16,276 nt of DNA from assembly GCA_964543525.1 (NCBI GenBank), contig CAZIYW010000119.1, positions 1 to 16,276 of the forward strand. Reading direction: 5' to 3'. Shown in pieces: positions 8,393 to 15,756 of this stretch. The notes under the pieces are model-generated. The model searched no databases. It was not told where the DNA came from and was given only the letters and a program-made list of their open reading frames with translations. The number at the start of each line of letters is the position of its first letter. Position 1 is the first letter of the stretch. The translations under genes and the position numbers were made by a program. The DNA is from CBDVBE01 sp964543525 (GTDB taxonomy: Bacteria > Fibrobacterota > Chitinivibrionia > Chitinivibrionales > JANQEN01).

Positions 8393-9190
8393 ATGATAGA
8401 AAAAGAACATCTGAAAATGCTCCTCGTTAACGTTATAGCGGTGGTACTTGGAGGTTGCAGTTCATCACTTAACCAGCTTGAAAACGAAACGCTGCTTCCG
8501 GAGATTGATGTTGTACAGGTAAAGGAGTACTCAGAAGAAGCCCTGAAACTTGCCCAGGAAGCGAAAATTGATGTACAGATGATAAATACTAAGCTGGCGG
8601 ATATTGACCAGCGCCTGGTAGTATTGTCTGAGGAAGTATCAAGTGTGTCGCTGGCAAAAATAGAGGAACTTGAAAACCGGCTTTCCTTGCTTATCGAGGC
8701 TTTCAAGGATCTGCATGAACAGATGGCTGCTATCGAGGTGTTACCACAGATCCGTGTCGGAAAAAAGAAAAAAACCGCTGTTTTTTCACCCTCCGAAGCA
8801 GGTGCATTGGTTACTTCTTCAGAATATGATCATTACCAGAGTGCCCTGCGTACCTATGATAAACATACATATGACAAAGCACGTGAGATGTTTGTTGATT
8901 TGTTAAAAAAATATCCCAAAGGTGAATACAGGGACAAAGCCCAGTACTGGATTGGTGAATGCTACTATGCCAAGGGTGATTATGCGAATGCGATTGCTTC
9001 CTTCAATAAGGTGTTTGAATATAAGAGATCCTCGAAAGCGGACGATGCCCAGTTAAAGCTCGGATTGAGTTACTTGAGGATGGGAAAAAACGGCATGGCC
9101 GCCGATGAATTCAAGCGGCTTATCAATCGATATCCGGGCAGCGAATATGTTCCCCGGGCGGAGAAATATCTTTCCGAGATTAATCTATAG
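8393..9190 (+). CDS. cpoB: CpoB/YbgF-like TPR lipoprotein (Tol-Pal associated)
   Basis: The 265-residue protein starts with a lipoprotein signal peptide ending in the lipobox LGGC (Cys22), so it is probably anchored in a membrane facing the periplasm. Residues about 30-125 are charged and helical with coiled-coil character. From about residue 140, three TPR-like repeats (YDKAREMFVDLLKKYPKGEY, then YANAIASFNKVFEY and MAADEFKRLINRYPGSEY) match the C-terminal domain of CpoB/YbgF. CpoB coordinates peptidoglycan synthesis with outer-membrane constriction through TolA in Proteobacteria. ATG 8393 is chosen because AAGGGG sits 7 nt upstream and the signal peptide begins there; a longer reading from TTG 8324 would start inside the promoter. 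tolQRAB and pal are absent from the window, so the Tol link is inferred from the family. A generic periplasmic TPR lipoprotein is the alternative. Confidence 0.8.
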   Translation: MIEKEHLKMLLVNVIAVVLGGCSSSLNQLENETLLPEIDVVQVKEYSEEALKLAQEAKIDVQMINTKLADIDQRLVVLSEEVSSVSLAKIEELENRLSLLIEAFKDLHEQMAAIEVLPQIRVGKKKKTAVFSPSEAGALVTSSEYDHYQSALRTYDKHTYDKAREMFVDLLKKYPKGEYRDKAQYWIGECYYAKGDYANAIASFNKVFEYKRSSKADDAQLKLGLSYLRMGKNGMAADEFKRLINRYPGSEYVPRAEKYLSEINL

Positions 9191-9285
9191 CGGTTATCGG
9201 ACTGTATACTGGTCATTCAATAATCCGTATTCCATACGCGTATTACTTCATATCTTCTCTTGATAGCGATAGAGATGGCCGGCTT

Positions 9286-9323
9286 TATTCCCGCATGCAT
9301 TATATTCCCGCATGCATTATATT
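9286..9323. repeat. Perfect 17-bp tandem duplication
   Basis: The unit CCCGCATGCATTATATT occurs twice in a row (9290-9306, 9307-9323), with the preceding TATT also shared. Each unit contains the palindrome ATGCAT. It lies 28 bp upstream of the BamD-like gene in the gap after cpoB. It may be a simple slippage duplication or a doubled protein-binding site; the AT-rich ends could supply a -10 element. Confidence 0.9.
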
Positions 9324-9351
9324 ATAGTGCAATTAACTGAAAGATATCCGG

Positions 9352-10200
9352 ATGAAACAACACTTTTTTAGTAAACAGATGTCTATTATGAACAAAACAG
9401 TATCACTGGTTGTTATTGTATGCTGCATTTTTGTAAGTTTTCAGCAGGTGTATGCCAAAAGATCGAAACGCTTTAATTGCACGGAGAAGATAGCCCATGC
9501 AATAAAAAGATATAAAAAAGGGCGATACAATGATGTTAAAACGGTTCTGGATCAGGTAAAGACAAACTGTACCGGTCATGCGGCAATGGATACGGTGCTG
9601 TATTATCTGGGGAAGGCCTATTTGGAGACCAAACAGCCGATACAGGCTAGTATTGAGTTTCAGATTCTGGTGCAGGATTTTCCGCAGTCGTCGTTTAATG
9701 AAGAAGCCCATTTTCTCCTCGGGGTCTGCAATTACGAGGAATCGAATACGTATGAGCGTGATCAGGCAAAGACACACGAAGCCATCAGAGATTTTGAAGA
9801 TTTTGCCGCCATGTTTCCCGAAAGTCAATTTGCCGACAGTGCTGCTCTTTATTTGAAGAAAAGCCGGGAGAAGCTGGTGAAAAAAGAGTTTATGAATGCC
9901 CGGTTTTATGAAAAGATTGATAAGTTCGACGCGGCAATCGTTTATTATCGTATTATTATCAAAAATTATCCCGAATCATCCTATATTCCGGAATGTCAAT
10001 ATTCGCTGGCCAGTAACCTTGTAAAGGTAAGCCGGCCCCGGGAAGCGATTGCTGTACTCAATAACTTGCTCTCTACCGATATCGATACCGAGCTAAAAAA
10101 GAAGGCACAGTTGCTGCTCGATCGGCTCCGTAAACAGGATAAAAATGAACAACCGGATACACCTCAGGACAGCACGGGTTTAGAAAAAGCTTCCCGGTAA
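9352..10200 (+). CDS. bamD: BamD-like TPR outer-membrane assembly protein
   Basis: BamD is the essential TPR lipoprotein of the BAM complex that folds beta-barrel proteins into the outer membrane. The 282 residues show TPR-like helices from about 45 to 260. The core is BamD-like: FLLGVCNYEE, then YERDQAKTHEAIRDFEDF, then LVKKEFMNARFYEKIDKFDAAI and YYRIIIKNYPESSY. These resemble the family's 'RDQ...A' and 'KEFYxGRFY' stretches. The N-terminus is a signal peptide ending VYA (35), but no canonical lipobox is visible: the only nearby cysteines (24-25) follow Val rather than Gly/Ala/Ser. ATG 9352 is used; ATG 9388 would give a more compact signal peptide and is equally possible. It lies 161 bp downstream of cpoB and 25 bp upstream of nadD. 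Confidence 0.75.
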   Translation: MKQHFFSKQMSIMNKTVSLVVIVCCIFVSFQQVYAKRSKRFNCTEKIAHAIKRYKKGRYNDVKTVLDQVKTNCTGHAAMDTVLYYLGKAYLETKQPIQASIEFQILVQDFPQSSFNEEAHFLLGVCNYEESNTYERDQAKTHEAIRDFEDFAAMFPESQFADSAALYLKKSREKLVKKEFMNARFYEKIDKFDAAIVYYRIIIKNYPESSYIPECQYSLASNLVKVSRPREAIAVLNNLLSTDIDTELKKKAQLLLDRLRKQDKNEQPDTPQDSTGLEKASR

Positions 10201-10225
10201 ACAACCAATTTCATGGAAAAGGGGT

Positions 10226-10825
10226 GTGGTGAAGGCGTCATCATCACGAATCGGTATTTTAGGCGGTAGTTTTAATCCGGTTCATCTGGGACATTGTGCC
10301 GTTGCACAACTGGCCGGTGAACATTTTTCATTCGATATCGTTTATTTCATTCCCGCCTTTATTCAGCCGCATAAAAAACAGTGTATTGCCGTTTCCGCCG
10401 ATCACAGACTGGCCATGCTGAAAAAAGCTGTTGAAGGCAACAGCAGCTTCCGTATCTGGGACGGGGAGATACGGCGCGGCGGTATTTCATTCACCAGTGA
10501 TACGTTACTGACTTTACGGAAGATGCACCCTGAAGCCGGGTTGTATTTTATTATCGGATCGGATAATCTGTCTGAGATCCTCACCTGGCACCGGTATAAG
10601 AAAATTCTCACTCTCGTTACCCTCTGTGTTGCTCATCGACCGGGATATGCCATACGTATTCCGCAGGAATTATCTCAGGCAACAGTAATACCTTTCCCGT
10701 CACCTGAATGGGGTATAAGTTCCACCAAAATACGAACATATCTTGCGCAGGGGAAATCGTGCCGCTATATGCTGTCGGAAGAGGTAACCGAATATATCCG
10801 CAGAAATAATCTCTATCGGGAATAG
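10226..10825 (+). CDS. nadD: Nicotinate-nucleotide adenylyltransferase
   Basis: Catalyses nicotinate mononucleotide + ATP to nicotinate adenine dinucleotide + pyrophosphate, the penultimate step of NAD synthesis, in the cytoplasm. The 199-residue length is standard. Nucleotidyltransferase signatures are GGSFNPVHLGH (13-23), with the HxGH ATP-binding histidines; FIPAFIQPHKK (41-51); GSDNL (111-115) followed by WHRY (121-124); and ISSTKIR near the C-terminus (164-170). The start is GTG at 10226 or GTG at 10229; a purine-rich GGAAAAGGGG (10215-10224) serves as ribosome-binding site and no in-frame ATG fits. It follows the BamD-like gene by 25 nt and probably shares its transcript. It is convergent, 6 bp away, with the next gene. 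Confidence 0.95.
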   Translation: MVKASSSRIGILGGSFNPVHLGHCAVAQLAGEHFSFDIVYFIPAFIQPHKKQCIAVSADHRLAMLKKAVEGNSSFRIWDGEIRRGGISFTSDTLLTLRKMHPEAGLYFIIGSDNLSEILTWHRYKKILTLVTLCVAHRPGYAIRIPQELSQATVIPFPSPEWGISSTKIRTYLAQGKSCRYMLSEEVTEYIRRNNLYRE

Positions 10826-10831
10826 TATCGG

Positions 10832-11881
10832 TTATTTAACGGTGCTTTTCAGGGTGTCATTTACAAATCGTAGCGTTTTCCCGCTGTAGGTATAGGTGGT
10901 AATTTTTCTTCCGTCCCTGTCCGTCACTGTCTGCATCTCTTTCGGAACCCCCCAGGAAAAGCGCACCTGCTCGGTGGTCATACCGGTGCAGATATTATGA
11001 TTGTCAATGGTTTCCCAGATATACTCCTCCCAGGAGTAAAGCTTTCGCGGATCATGTTCAAAGATATCCCTTTCCCACGGCAGCTTTTCCGTATCATCTT
11101 CGCGCAGGACATTGGTCCAACTGTAATTGAGAGGTATAAATCCCTCTGATCCGTCTTTCCTTACCACAATAAGCCAGAGAGATTTCGGCGGAAGCGGTGT
11201 CACTCCCCAGCGGATACGTTTGACGAATAACGGCTCTGTGGTCGACACGCGTACACTTGAAAACCGGGATGCAACCGAATCAAACATCTCTATGCTGCGG
11301 CGCCGTGAGAAAATGATCTTTCCCTTCCACCGCTTCTCTGCTGCTGCAAAGTCACTGAATAAGGCAATACCCTCGATAATGCCGTTGCTCGTTTTTCCAT
11401 AAACTGTTAGGTTCAGAGTGTCTGCTTTGAAGGTAATATGGTACTCACCACCAGCCATTTTTTGCACTGCCACAGCCGTTATTGTCCTTCCATTGAAGAC
11501 TTCATATTTCAGGCGATGGTTGGCATGCTCAATCCGGGTATCCGGAGCAGTCTTCTCATCAGAAAAGTGTGGTGATGTATATAACTCATACCCGAATCTC
11601 TGAAACATCTTTGTTTTTTCCAGCAGCCTGAATTTTTTACCGGGCCAGTCTGAGACCGGTACCGTGACCGGCGTCGGGAGCGTATCCGCCGGTCTGATCT
11701 TCTCAGTTACCGTGTCAACCGTGACCGTATCTGATTGTTCAGGCTCAGCCTTTTTTATCACAACACCTCGGTATTTGCGTCGTACCCGCTTCTTCCTGTC
11801 CCGCGCACTACCGGTATCTATGCTAGCCAGGCAAAGAATAATTATAAGTATAAAGGTTGTTTTTGTGAAGGTGATTTTCAT
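10832..11881 (-). CDS. Exported protein with BamE/OmlA-like C-terminal motif
   Basis: This 349-residue protein is not assigned to a family as a whole. It has an N-terminal signal peptide (hydrophobic 9-19, cleavage likely after GSA at 26), then a very basic patch (RDRKKRVRRKYRG) and a low-complexity Pro/Thr/Val stretch to about residue 80. The middle is predicted mixed beta. The last ~55 residues (295-349) contain GMTTEQVRFSWGVPKEMQ followed by a TYTYSGKTLRFVNDTL strand. That order is typical of small periplasmic BamE/OmlA-like (SmpA-type) folds, where 'GMTxxQVxxxWGxP' starts the domain. It therefore probably acts in the periplasm or at the outer membrane. No good Shine-Dalgarno is seen before ATG 11881. 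A convergent gene, nadD, ends 6 bp from its stop. Confidence 0.7.
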   Translation of the reverse strand: MKITFTKTTFILIIILCLASIDTGSARDRKKRVRRKYRGVVIKKAEPEQSDTVTVDTVTEKIRPADTLPTPVTVPVSDWPGKKFRLLEKTKMFQRFGYELYTSPHFSDEKTAPDTRIEHANHRLKYEVFNGRTITAVAVQKMAGGEYHITFKADTLNLTVYGKTSNGIIEGIALFSDFAAAEKRWKGKIIFSRRRSIEMFDSVASRFSSVRVSTTEPLFVKRIRWGVTPLPPKSLWLIVVRKDGSEGFIPLNYSWTNVLREDDTEKLPWERDIFEHDPRKLYSWEEYIWETIDNHNICTGMTTEQVRFSWGVPKEMQTVTDRDGRKITTYTYSGKTLRFVNDTLKSTVK

Positions 11882-11992
11882 GGTGGAGAAGTTTTTTGTT
11901 TATGATTAAGAGTACGATTACGATTATTATTAAGATTTTAAAAATAAGGGTGTATTCCCTATTGGTTCCTATACCCTAAAGCTTTGTGTTAT

Positions 11993-12419
11993 CTAAAAAG
12001 GTAAATTATCGCCATCTATCATGTCCACATATTCTTTTGCAAAAGATTTCGATAATCCTGTGGTAAAAGCAATTCGATTGACATCCCGTTTTTCTTTCAG
12101 ACATTCTCTTACTCTTTTAAAGTCATTTCCATATCTTACAACTGCAGCAGGAGAATGCTTAGTTTCCCGGGCGGTCTGTTCAACGCTTTTCCCTTCATAG
12201 AAAAGTTTATGGCATATGATTTTTTTTATGAGTCAGTGTTAGTCCCATGTCATGAATGTTACAACGACGTGGAACAATCTCTCCTGTTTCTTTTTCATAT
12301 TCACGAACATATCGTGATATCGTACCGGATGACAAACGCAGAATCGCACCCACATCAGCGTGTGTTAATACGCCTTTTTGCATAGGAATGCAATATAACA
12401 TTGCTAATACGGAAATGTA
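11993..12419 (-). pseudogene. Frameshifted, 5'-truncated DUF1670 family remnant
   Basis: Read on the minus strand, an open frame from 12419 encodes GVLTHADVGAILRLSSGTIS and then RYVREYEKE...VPRRCNIHDMG and LTLTHKK, a helix-turn-helix-like part of the DUF1670 (PF07900) family. It hits TAA soon after a run of eight A (about 12219-12226). Dropping one A restores the frame and continues IICHKLFYEGKSVEQTARET, then HSPAAVVRYGNDFKRV and FTTGLSKSFAKEYVDMID, to a TAG at 11993. This is the expected C-terminal end of such proteins. The N-terminal portion is missing: stops occur just upstream (12420-12428) and another gene begins. It is thus a decayed C-terminal fragment of about 140 codons. Family assignment rests on recalled motif order, not on a search. 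Confidence 0.7.
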
Positions 12420-12435
12420 TTATGATTAGCTGTAA

Positions 12436-12861
12436 CTATTTCTTGATAGTAATATTCTTAATTCTACTGTTCTCCTGACTGACCTCAATCCTCATCTTGC
12501 CACGTTTTGCCTCGTAGACGTCATTAAAAAGGTTTTTTTCTTTATACTTCAATTTTCTTTTTTTGAATTTTGAAGTAAGAAACGCTCCTTCAACCAGCTC
12601 ATCGATTTCAACCGGTATATCAACACCTCTGACACTGAATCTGGTCTTCTCGAGACGTCTCAGTTGAACAATATAGCCGGAAACTGTATCCATGTAAATA
12701 CAGATCTGCGAGGTGGAATCACAGAAACCCATAGTTTTCCAGGGAAGTGTTTTTACTTTTTGTGTCGTGATTAATGAATCTTTCTGAGGCACAAACCCGT
12801 TTCTATCGGCAAGGCCCGGTAGTACAAAAACAGCAAATAACAGAAAAAAAATCTTTCTCAT
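12436..12861 (-). CDS. Small secreted protein, function unknown
   Basis: A 141-residue protein with a clear signal peptide (MRKIFFLLFAVFVLPGLA, cleavage after residue 18). The mature part is Lys-rich, predicted mostly beta, and ends in alternating charged/hydrophobic strands (MRIEVSQENSRIKNITIKK). I do not recognise a family; the size and strand pattern recall small periplasmic outer-membrane-associated proteins but no motif proves it. GGGTGA lies 6 nt before ATG 12861. It sits alone in an AT-rich stretch between a DUF1670 remnant and a MITE-like element. The start and signal peptide argue that it is a real gene. Confidence 0.6.
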   Translation of the reverse strand: MRKIFFLLFAVFVLPGLADRNGFVPQKDSLITTQKVKTLPWKTMGFCDSTSQICIYMDTVSGYIVQLRRLEKTRFSVRGVDIPVEIDELVEGAFLTSKFKKRKLKYKEKNLFNDVYEAKRGKMRIEVSQENSRIKNITIKK

Positions 12862-12943
12862 ACAGAATCACCCGGTTTATATAACTATCATTCCTCCAAG
12901 GTTCTCAACTTTTAAAGAGATAAAAATAATATTTGTAAATTTT

Positions 12944-13159
12944 TAGTAGCGTAGAATTTTGGAGACCTGCGCCATAATCTGATACCCTGGATTCAGAGCA
13001 CACAGTATAAAATAATATATAATCCGCATAACCTTTGAATTTATAATACATTGTAATTGTTACAATTAGAAAATCTTTGCCCTTCACGGCTGCAAACTTT
13101 CGCAATTTTCATGAAAATACGCCATATGTTGCCTAGGTCCACTCAATTCTACGCCACCA
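12944..13159. mobile_element. MITE-like element with imperfect terminal inverted repeats
   Basis: The 25-nt ends (12944-12968 and 13135-13159) are inverted repeats matching at 19 of 25 positions by eye. Both share GCGTAGAATT, five variable bases, then GACCT. They are flanked by a possible 5-bp target duplication ATTTT (12939-12943, 13160-13164); an alternative frame gives an 8-bp direct repeat AATTTTTA. The 216-bp body has no convincing gene, and a 66-codon minus-strand frame across it is probably spurious. The GGCGTAGAATT...GGACCT end resembles insertion-sequence termini, possibly IS21-type, but that is recollection only. A non-autonomous or internally deleted element is the best reading. 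Confidence 0.55.
13050..13066. repeat. Short palindrome ATTGTAA-TTG-TTACAAT
   Basis: A perfect 7-bp inverted repeat with a 3-nt centre inside the MITE-like element. It could be an internal hairpin of the element or a binding site. No further support. Confidence 0.4.
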
Positions 13160-13252
13160 ATTTTTAATTCTAGACCCTATAAGGCACAAAACGCATACAT
13201 TGCCTTTATTCAGAGTTTTCAATTTCTTTTATGATTAGTGCCGTAAAAAGGC

Positions 13253-13297
13253 AGGTCGAGTAGACCGAGGGGTTCTCCCCCTCAGCCTACTCGACCT
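13253..13297. repeat. Strong 45-nt hairpin in intergenic DNA
   Basis: An 11-bp perfect outer stem AGGTCGAGTAG / CTACTCGACCT is followed by a 3x3 internal loop and a 6-bp inner stem GAGGGG / CCCCTC closed by the loop TTCTC. No T-tract follows on either strand, so it is not a standard terminator. It is GC-rich in AT-rich surroundings and 93 bp from the MITE-like element. It could be the terminal hairpin of a mobile element (for instance a group II intron 3' segment) or a structured RNA or DNA site. It is not assignable by eye. Confidence 0.6.
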
Positions 13298-13601
13298 TAG
13301 TATTCAGAACTTTTATGGGATAAAAAAGCATAGAGTATGTATACCGGGCTATCAGATTTTGTACATCACCAGCAAATAAATAACCACATGATATTCAGTC
13401 AGTTACAGTGACCTCTCTCTTTCTGTCAGAGTAACACCAGTGTGTCATTATTATTCGTCTCAGAATTTTCTGAATAACAAGAGAATTCAGTATATATTAA
13501 TTATATATCATCATATGTTGAAAAGATCTGGGTTTTTGTTTTCATAATCCGTAATAAGCCTATATAAATTTATCCATTTTCGTATATCAGGGGGGGGCTG
13601 T
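13298..13601 (+). other. Intergenic leader upstream of the M14 peptidase
   Basis: About 300 bp without a credible gene. A weak promoter-like pair is TTGTTT (13536) and TATATA (13561) with a 19-nt spacer. The ribosome-binding site is AGGGGGGGG (13589-13597), a run of eight G, four bases before ATG 13602. Small AT-rich inverted repeats such as CAGAA-TT-TTCTG (13461-13472) occur but have no clear role. Confidence 0.3.
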
Positions 13602-15632
13602 ATGAAGTGCTTCATTATGGTGATAACTTTATTGGTTATCGCTTCTACCGCAGTTTTTTCTTCTACTAAAAGTTCTATGATACCCGAGGATGTTCCTGCT
13701 ATTCTGATTCGTGTTCCGGTGTCGGGTGAAGAGGAGGCGAAGAAGCTTCTTGATCTGGGAGTACAGATTGAATTGAACATGGTTGTCAACGATGTTGTTG
13801 AGGGTTTTATGTCCGCAAGCGACCTGAAGCGTGTGCAGGATGCAGGATTTAAAGTTATCGTTGTTGAGCCGGAGGAGGAGGTTACGGGGCGCAAGCCCTG
13901 GTATGATTTTGACGATGTCCTGGGTATCCTTACACAGTACACAAAAGACTATCCTGATCTGACCTATCTTGATACTGCAGGATTCAGTCTTGGCAAAAAG
14001 CCGATATTGTACTTTAGAATTTCCAGCACCCCGGATACAGCAGCCCGGCAGATCATTTATCACAGTGGTGCCACCCATGGTAATGAGAAGATTGGAACGG
14101 AAACCTGTATGCTTATTATTAAGTATCTTCTTGAAAATTACGGAAAAGATCGGGGGGTTACTGAATTACTGGACAGATCTGAGTTTCACTTTCATCCCAT
14201 ACTGAATATAGACGGGTTTTCTTACAGTGAGCGTGGAAGACGGACTTTGAATAACGGTAAGGATCCAAACAGAGCATTCAGCTGGAAACTGGGTGGAAAA
14301 AGTTCTGATGGTTCCCTGCCCAATCAATGGCCTGAGATGAAGACGTATCAGCGTAATATGATTGACCGGCCCTATTTTTATTCATCCGATTATCATTGCG
14401 GGACAAAGGCAACCCTGGATCCCTTTTTCACCTCTGTGGACGGTGGGGTCATGGATGGTTCGGCATACAGTGCCGTCAAGAAGAAATACCCGCCATACAG
14501 CGGTGTGGAACGGTGGGAGCAGGTGTATATAATAGAAACACGGTCAGGTGGCATTTCCTGTGATTCGCCGTATGGAAAAAACGGTAATATAGCGCTTCTT
14601 CCTGAAATGTGCAACCATTATCCTCCCACCAGTAGCATTGAAAAGATTTCCCAGTACCATCTTGAGAAGTTTCTTGATGTAAATGAGGAGATGCAGCAGG
14701 GAGTATGCGGCCGTATCAGGGATGCAACATCCGGTGAGCCGGTGTATGGAAGAGTTACCGTTGACGGTAAAGGCGCTCCTGTTTTTTCCGATCCCCGCTC
14801 CGGTGCGTATTACAAGTATATACCGTCACCCTCGGGGACCTTCGAGGTAACAGTCTTTGCTAACGGCTATAAAACAGAGACTAAGAGTGTTCCGGCGGCC
14901 GGTAATGCATTTGCCGCTCTGGATTTTGAGATGACCCGCGATCCTGAAAAGAAATTCGCGGCACTGTCACTGGATATTGTCGGACTGGACAATACGGCAT
15001 CGCAGCCTGAGCTTTACAGCTGTTTAGAGCTTCATGACAGTAACGGGCTTGAAGTTGACGGGTTTATCATTGTTGATTTTGGTAAAAAAACACCGGTCAC
15101 TGACCAGCAGGGAGCGGAGGATATCACCGTGTATGGAACCGGTAGTTACACCCTGAGTATCAGTGATGATCTGGATAAGATTACCGACAATGACGGTGTA
15201 CAGGTTGGCCAGGGCAGCGGTGATAAATCTTTCGATTTGAGCAGTCTCAGTATTGATTCGGCACGGTATGCCCGTATTGATGCGGATGGTGCTGAGATTG
15301 ATGCGATAGAAGCTGAACCGTTTGATTTTCCAACCGGAAATAAAATACACACGGTTACACCGCTCCCCGGGAATGTTTTCAAAGTTATATCCCCATTGTC
15401 TATCGGCGGTGATGTTGTTATGCAGGTATATATTCCCCGGGGAAACTATGCGGTAAAGGTGTTTAATTGTAAAGGCAGGGAGATTGCAGCACCGGCACGG
15501 GGCAACGCGAAAGCCGCGGGAATAAAGATGCTTCACTGGCAGGCGAAACGAAATGCCGGCAACGGTACATATATATTCCGCGTTACTACCACTGACGGAG
15601 AGAAAAGTGTGACTGCACCGGTTCTGTGGTAA
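13602..15632 (+). CDS. Secreted M14 zinc carboxypeptidase with Por-like tail
   Basis: Predicted exported metallopeptidase that removes C-terminal residues from peptides. The order over 676 residues is: signal peptide (1-20); propeptide-like segment (about 30-90); M14 catalytic domain (about 95-360); carboxypeptidase regulatory-like domain (about 366-445); a beta domain (about 450-575) ending IDSARYARIDADGAEIDAIE, as in some surface-protein lectin-like domains; and a Por-type sorting tail (about 595-676: VKVFNCKGREIA, then NGTYIFRV). Active-site residues are all present: zinc ligands H159 and E162 (THGNE) and H265 (DYHCG), substrate-binding N223/R224 (DPNR), and catalytic E335 (LLPEMC). The ATG follows an AGGGGGGGG site. 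The gene stands alone and is closed by a terminator. It is probably secreted or surface-attached and nutritional; the substrate preference is not readable. Confidence 0.92.
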   Translation: MKCFIMVITLLVIASTAVFSSTKSSMIPEDVPAILIRVPVSGEEEAKKLLDLGVQIELNMVVNDVVEGFMSASDLKRVQDAGFKVIVVEPEEEVTGRKPWYDFDDVLGILTQYTKDYPDLTYLDTAGFSLGKKPILYFRISSTPDTAARQIIYHSGATHGNEKIGTETCMLIIKYLLENYGKDRGVTELLDRSEFHFHPILNIDGFSYSERGRRTLNNGKDPNRAFSWKLGGKSSDGSLPNQWPEMKTYQRNMIDRPYFYSSDYHCGTKATLDPFFTSVDGGVMDGSAYSAVKKKYPPYSGVERWEQVYIIETRSGGISCDSPYGKNGNIALLPEMCNHYPPTSSIEKISQYHLEKFLDVNEEMQQGVCGRIRDATSGEPVYGRVTVDGKGAPVFSDPRSGAYYKYIPSPSGTFEVTVFANGYKTETKSVPAAGNAFAALDFEMTRDPEKKFAALSLDIVGLDNTASQPELYSCLELHDSNGLEVDGFIIVDFGKKTPVTDQQGAEDITVYGTGSYTLSISDDLDKITDNDGVQVGQGSGDKSFDLSSLSIDSARYARIDADGAEIDAIEAEPFDFPTGNKIHTVTPLPGNVFKVISPLSIGGDVVMQVYIPRGNYAVKVFNCKGREIAAPARGNAKAAGIKMLHWQAKRNAGNGTYIFRVTTTDGEKSVTAPVLW

Positions 15633-15661
15633 CCTGGTTTTCAGACAGGAATTCATAAAGG

Positions 15662-15691
15662 GGCGTGTATACGATATACGCCTTCTTTTTT
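15662..15691 (+). terminator. Rho-independent terminator after the M14 peptidase
   Basis: A 9-bp stem GGCGTGTAT / ATATACGCC (one G-T pair) with loop ACG is followed by TTCTTTTTT. It lies 30 bp past the stop. On the opposite strand only a weak T-tract follows, so it serves mainly the plus-strand gene. Confidence 0.85.
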
Positions 15692-15756
15692 GGGGAGAGT
15701 ATAAATTATTCTTGTTAAACCAATCGCAGAAAACAGGTATATTTAAGAAATTCCCG

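Noticed and set aside
12155..12385. 76-codon plus-strand ORF
   Set aside because: Antisense to the DUF1670 remnant, whose minus-strand reading makes a recognisable protein.
12905..13105. 66-codon minus-strand ORF
   Set aside because: It crosses the left end of the MITE-like element, is low in complexity, and has no ribosome-binding site or family resemblance.
13253..13297. attC (integron) site or CRISPR repeat
   Set aside because: No conserved attC core sites, no integrase, and no repeated spacing; a single hairpin only.
15024..15656. 210-codon minus-strand ORF antisense to the M14 peptidase
   Set aside because: The plus-strand frame has complete catalytic motifs and a terminator; the antisense protein has no recognisable features.
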